In this document: piece after piece, positions 62,947 through 64,000 of the stretch | Layout of the letters: each line of letters opens with the position of its first letter | Numbering within the stretch: the first letter of the stretch is position 1 | Origin: a virus | DNA length: 64,000 bases | Strand: one strand, 5' to 3' | IMG/VR virus record: IMGVR_UViG_3300042887_002641 | Location: 1 to 64,000 of that record | Made by a program: the position numbers and the translations under genes | Notes under the pieces: generated by a model | What the model was told of the DNA's origin: nothing | The model's input: only the letters and a program-made list of their open reading frames with translations | The model's database searches: none

Positions 62947-64000
62947 ATGTTTTTCAACTATAAAAATTGCACATTTAAGCTAAGTGGCGTAGACATACTA
63001 GCCACTAATGTAAATATGTCTCTTGATTCAAGTAACACTCCTGTTTATAATGAAGAATTTAAAAAGAACTCTTATACATATTCTCCAGAAGATACAGTAG
63101 ATACAAGTTTTTCTATTTCTTATTACTTGACAGGAAAAGACTTTGTTAAGGAATATCTTTTAGGCGCAAATTCTGAGCAGGGTATTTCTGGAAATTTTTG
63201 TGGTCTATATTTCCAAAGTGGTTACGTTACAAGCTATTCTATAAAAGGGTCTCCAGATTCTTTAGCTAAAGTAGATCTTGAGCTTAAAGTTTTTGAAACA
63301 TTAAAAGGCTCTTTTTCTCCTACTGCCCCGGCCAATGTGCCAGAAATTACACCCTTAAATTTTTCAAATTTTTATCTGTCTGGAAATCTAGATGGTACTG
63401 CTTTTGATTCTAACGGTTATAATTTTACAAATTTTAGCTATCAATACCAAAGAGAGGTCCAGAAGTACAATAAAGAAGGAGCTTCTACTTTTGATCAAAG
63501 CGGTAGGGCTTATCTTGGAAAGAGGTCTCAATCGGTTTCTTTTGAGATAGATAACTTTAATGTTTCTCTCCCATATTCTGGAGTTCCTTGCGACTTTTAT
63601 ATTTCGCTTCAAACAGGGGCAGTTCCTCTTGATACATTGTCTTTTGCGGGAATAATTTCCTCTAAAAGATCTTCTGTCGAGTCTCAAGGATACATAAGAT
63701 CTGAGTTTTCTTTAAAACAAGACTTCTCGCATTTTAGACCAGCAATAACTGATTTCACTCCAAGAGTTATATTGCCCGGAGCCACCGTGACAATAAATGG
63801 AAGTAATTTTATAAACGTTAAAAGGATTCTTTTTGGAAACACAGAGGCAGCTTCTTTTACTCCGGTTTCTACTTCTTTGCTTACTGCGGTTGCTCCTACA
63901 AGTTTAAAAGGTGCTGCTGCTATTTTCATAGAGACAGAAGAGACGACTTCTTCTTCTATTTTTAACTTTAAAACAAGTGTATCTGTTAATGATATAAGAT
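62947..64000 (+). CDS. Tail tube-like protein 5 with IPT/TIG-like domain, truncated by window end
   Basis: The frame opens at ATG 62947, directly after the previous stop, with AAAAAGGAG upstream (62931-62939), and stays open for over 350 codons to the window end. Residues about 70-115 include YFQSGYVTSYSIKGSP, the same pattern as FQSGYLTSY in the gene at 61315, so it belongs to the same family. From about residue 265 the sequence DFTPRVILPGATVTINGSNF, then VKRILFGN and AVAPTSLKGAAAIFI, is a clear IPT/TIG-type Ig-like domain, often used as a tube decoration. The minus-strand open frames here are shadows. Confidence 0.68.
   Translation, partial: MFFNYKNCTFKLSGVDILATNVNMSLDSSNTPVYNEEFKKNSYTYSPEDTVDTSFSISYYLTGKDFVKEYLLGANSEQGISGNFCGLYFQSGYVTSYSIKGSPDSLAKVDLELKVFETLKGSFSPTAPANVPEITPLNFSNFYLSGNLDGTAFDSNGYNFTNFSYQYQREVQKYNKEGASTFDQSGRAYLGKRSQSVSFEIDNFNVSLPYSGVPCDFYISLQTGAVPLDTLSFAGIISSKRSSVESQGYIRSEFSLKQDFSHFRPAITDFTPRVILPGATVTINGSNFINVKRILFGNTEAASFTPVSTSLLTAVAPTSLKGAAAIFIETEETTSSSIFNFKTSVSVNDIR

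Noticed and set aside
63388-63929. Two minus-strand open frames at the window end
   Set aside because: They oppose the long open plus frame from 62947, which has a tube-like pattern and a TIG domain; the frames themselves look like shadow sequence.
1-64000. tRNA, rRNA, integrase, attachment site or insertion sequence
   Set aside because: I looked for cloverleaf-like segments, transposase or integrase motifs and paired terminal repeats and found none; nearly all bases are accounted for by structural genes.

Overview
The window is a densely coding, AT-rich piece of a large tailed double-stranded DNA phage, most likely a long-tailed siphovirus. The evidence is a head module with an HK97-type capsid protein, a tail tube, a 3,623-residue tape measure and a lambda-type M-L-K-I-J tail-tip set. 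No contractile sheath, tRNA, integrase, replication gene or terminase was seen. The host cannot be read from the sequence. Start sites are AT-rich, and many lack a clear Shine-Dalgarno sequence.

Layout. (1) 1-5481, plus strand: head genes. Two phage proteins of conserved but unknown type come first, then a Dps/ferritin-like small protein, a small beta protein, a prohead protease fused to a coiled-coil scaffold, a probable decoration protein and the major capsid protein, closed by a strong terminator. (2) 5566-6156: two small genes and a second terminator. (3) 6256-29710: a 23 kb receptor-binding cassette. It holds two giant repeat fibres (3,064 and 2,239 residues), a small protein, three tandem LamG/concanavalin-like proteins (one with a fibrinogen-like C-terminus) and a double Ig-domain protein, closed by a terminator. 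(4) 29762-32540: four or five neck/tail-completion candidates. (5) 32545-37578: two paralogous tail-tube-like proteins, a small gene and two paralogous chaperone-like proteins. (6) 37607-48478: a giant tape measure with an internal array of enzyme-like domains. (7) 48458-61257, minus strand: the tail-tip block in lambda order (M, L, K, K', I, J, then two small genes), inverted relative to everything else. (8) 61315-64000, plus strand: three more tube-like genes, the last cut by the window end.

Regulation. A recurring GTGTA + AT-rich element, sometimes matching the T4-late-like TATAAATA, sits in most of the true intergenic gaps, often directly after a rho-independent terminator. It occurs as a back-to-back pair in the only divergent gap (61258-61314). 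I interpret it as the late promoter. Inside operons, genes are separated by 0-5 bases, often as TAATATG stop-start junctions.

The most unusual part is the tape measure. Between its normal N-terminal core and its C-terminal half lie about 1,200 residues punctuated by five GxIPNF(A/N) motifs. Between the motifs are segments that look like a PD-(D/E)XK nuclease, a GHKL/MORC-type ATPase, an HExxH metallopeptidase and possibly a degenerate kinase. This suggests an array of enzymes carried inside the tail and delivered with the DNA. All function calls come from reading motifs; no database search was run.
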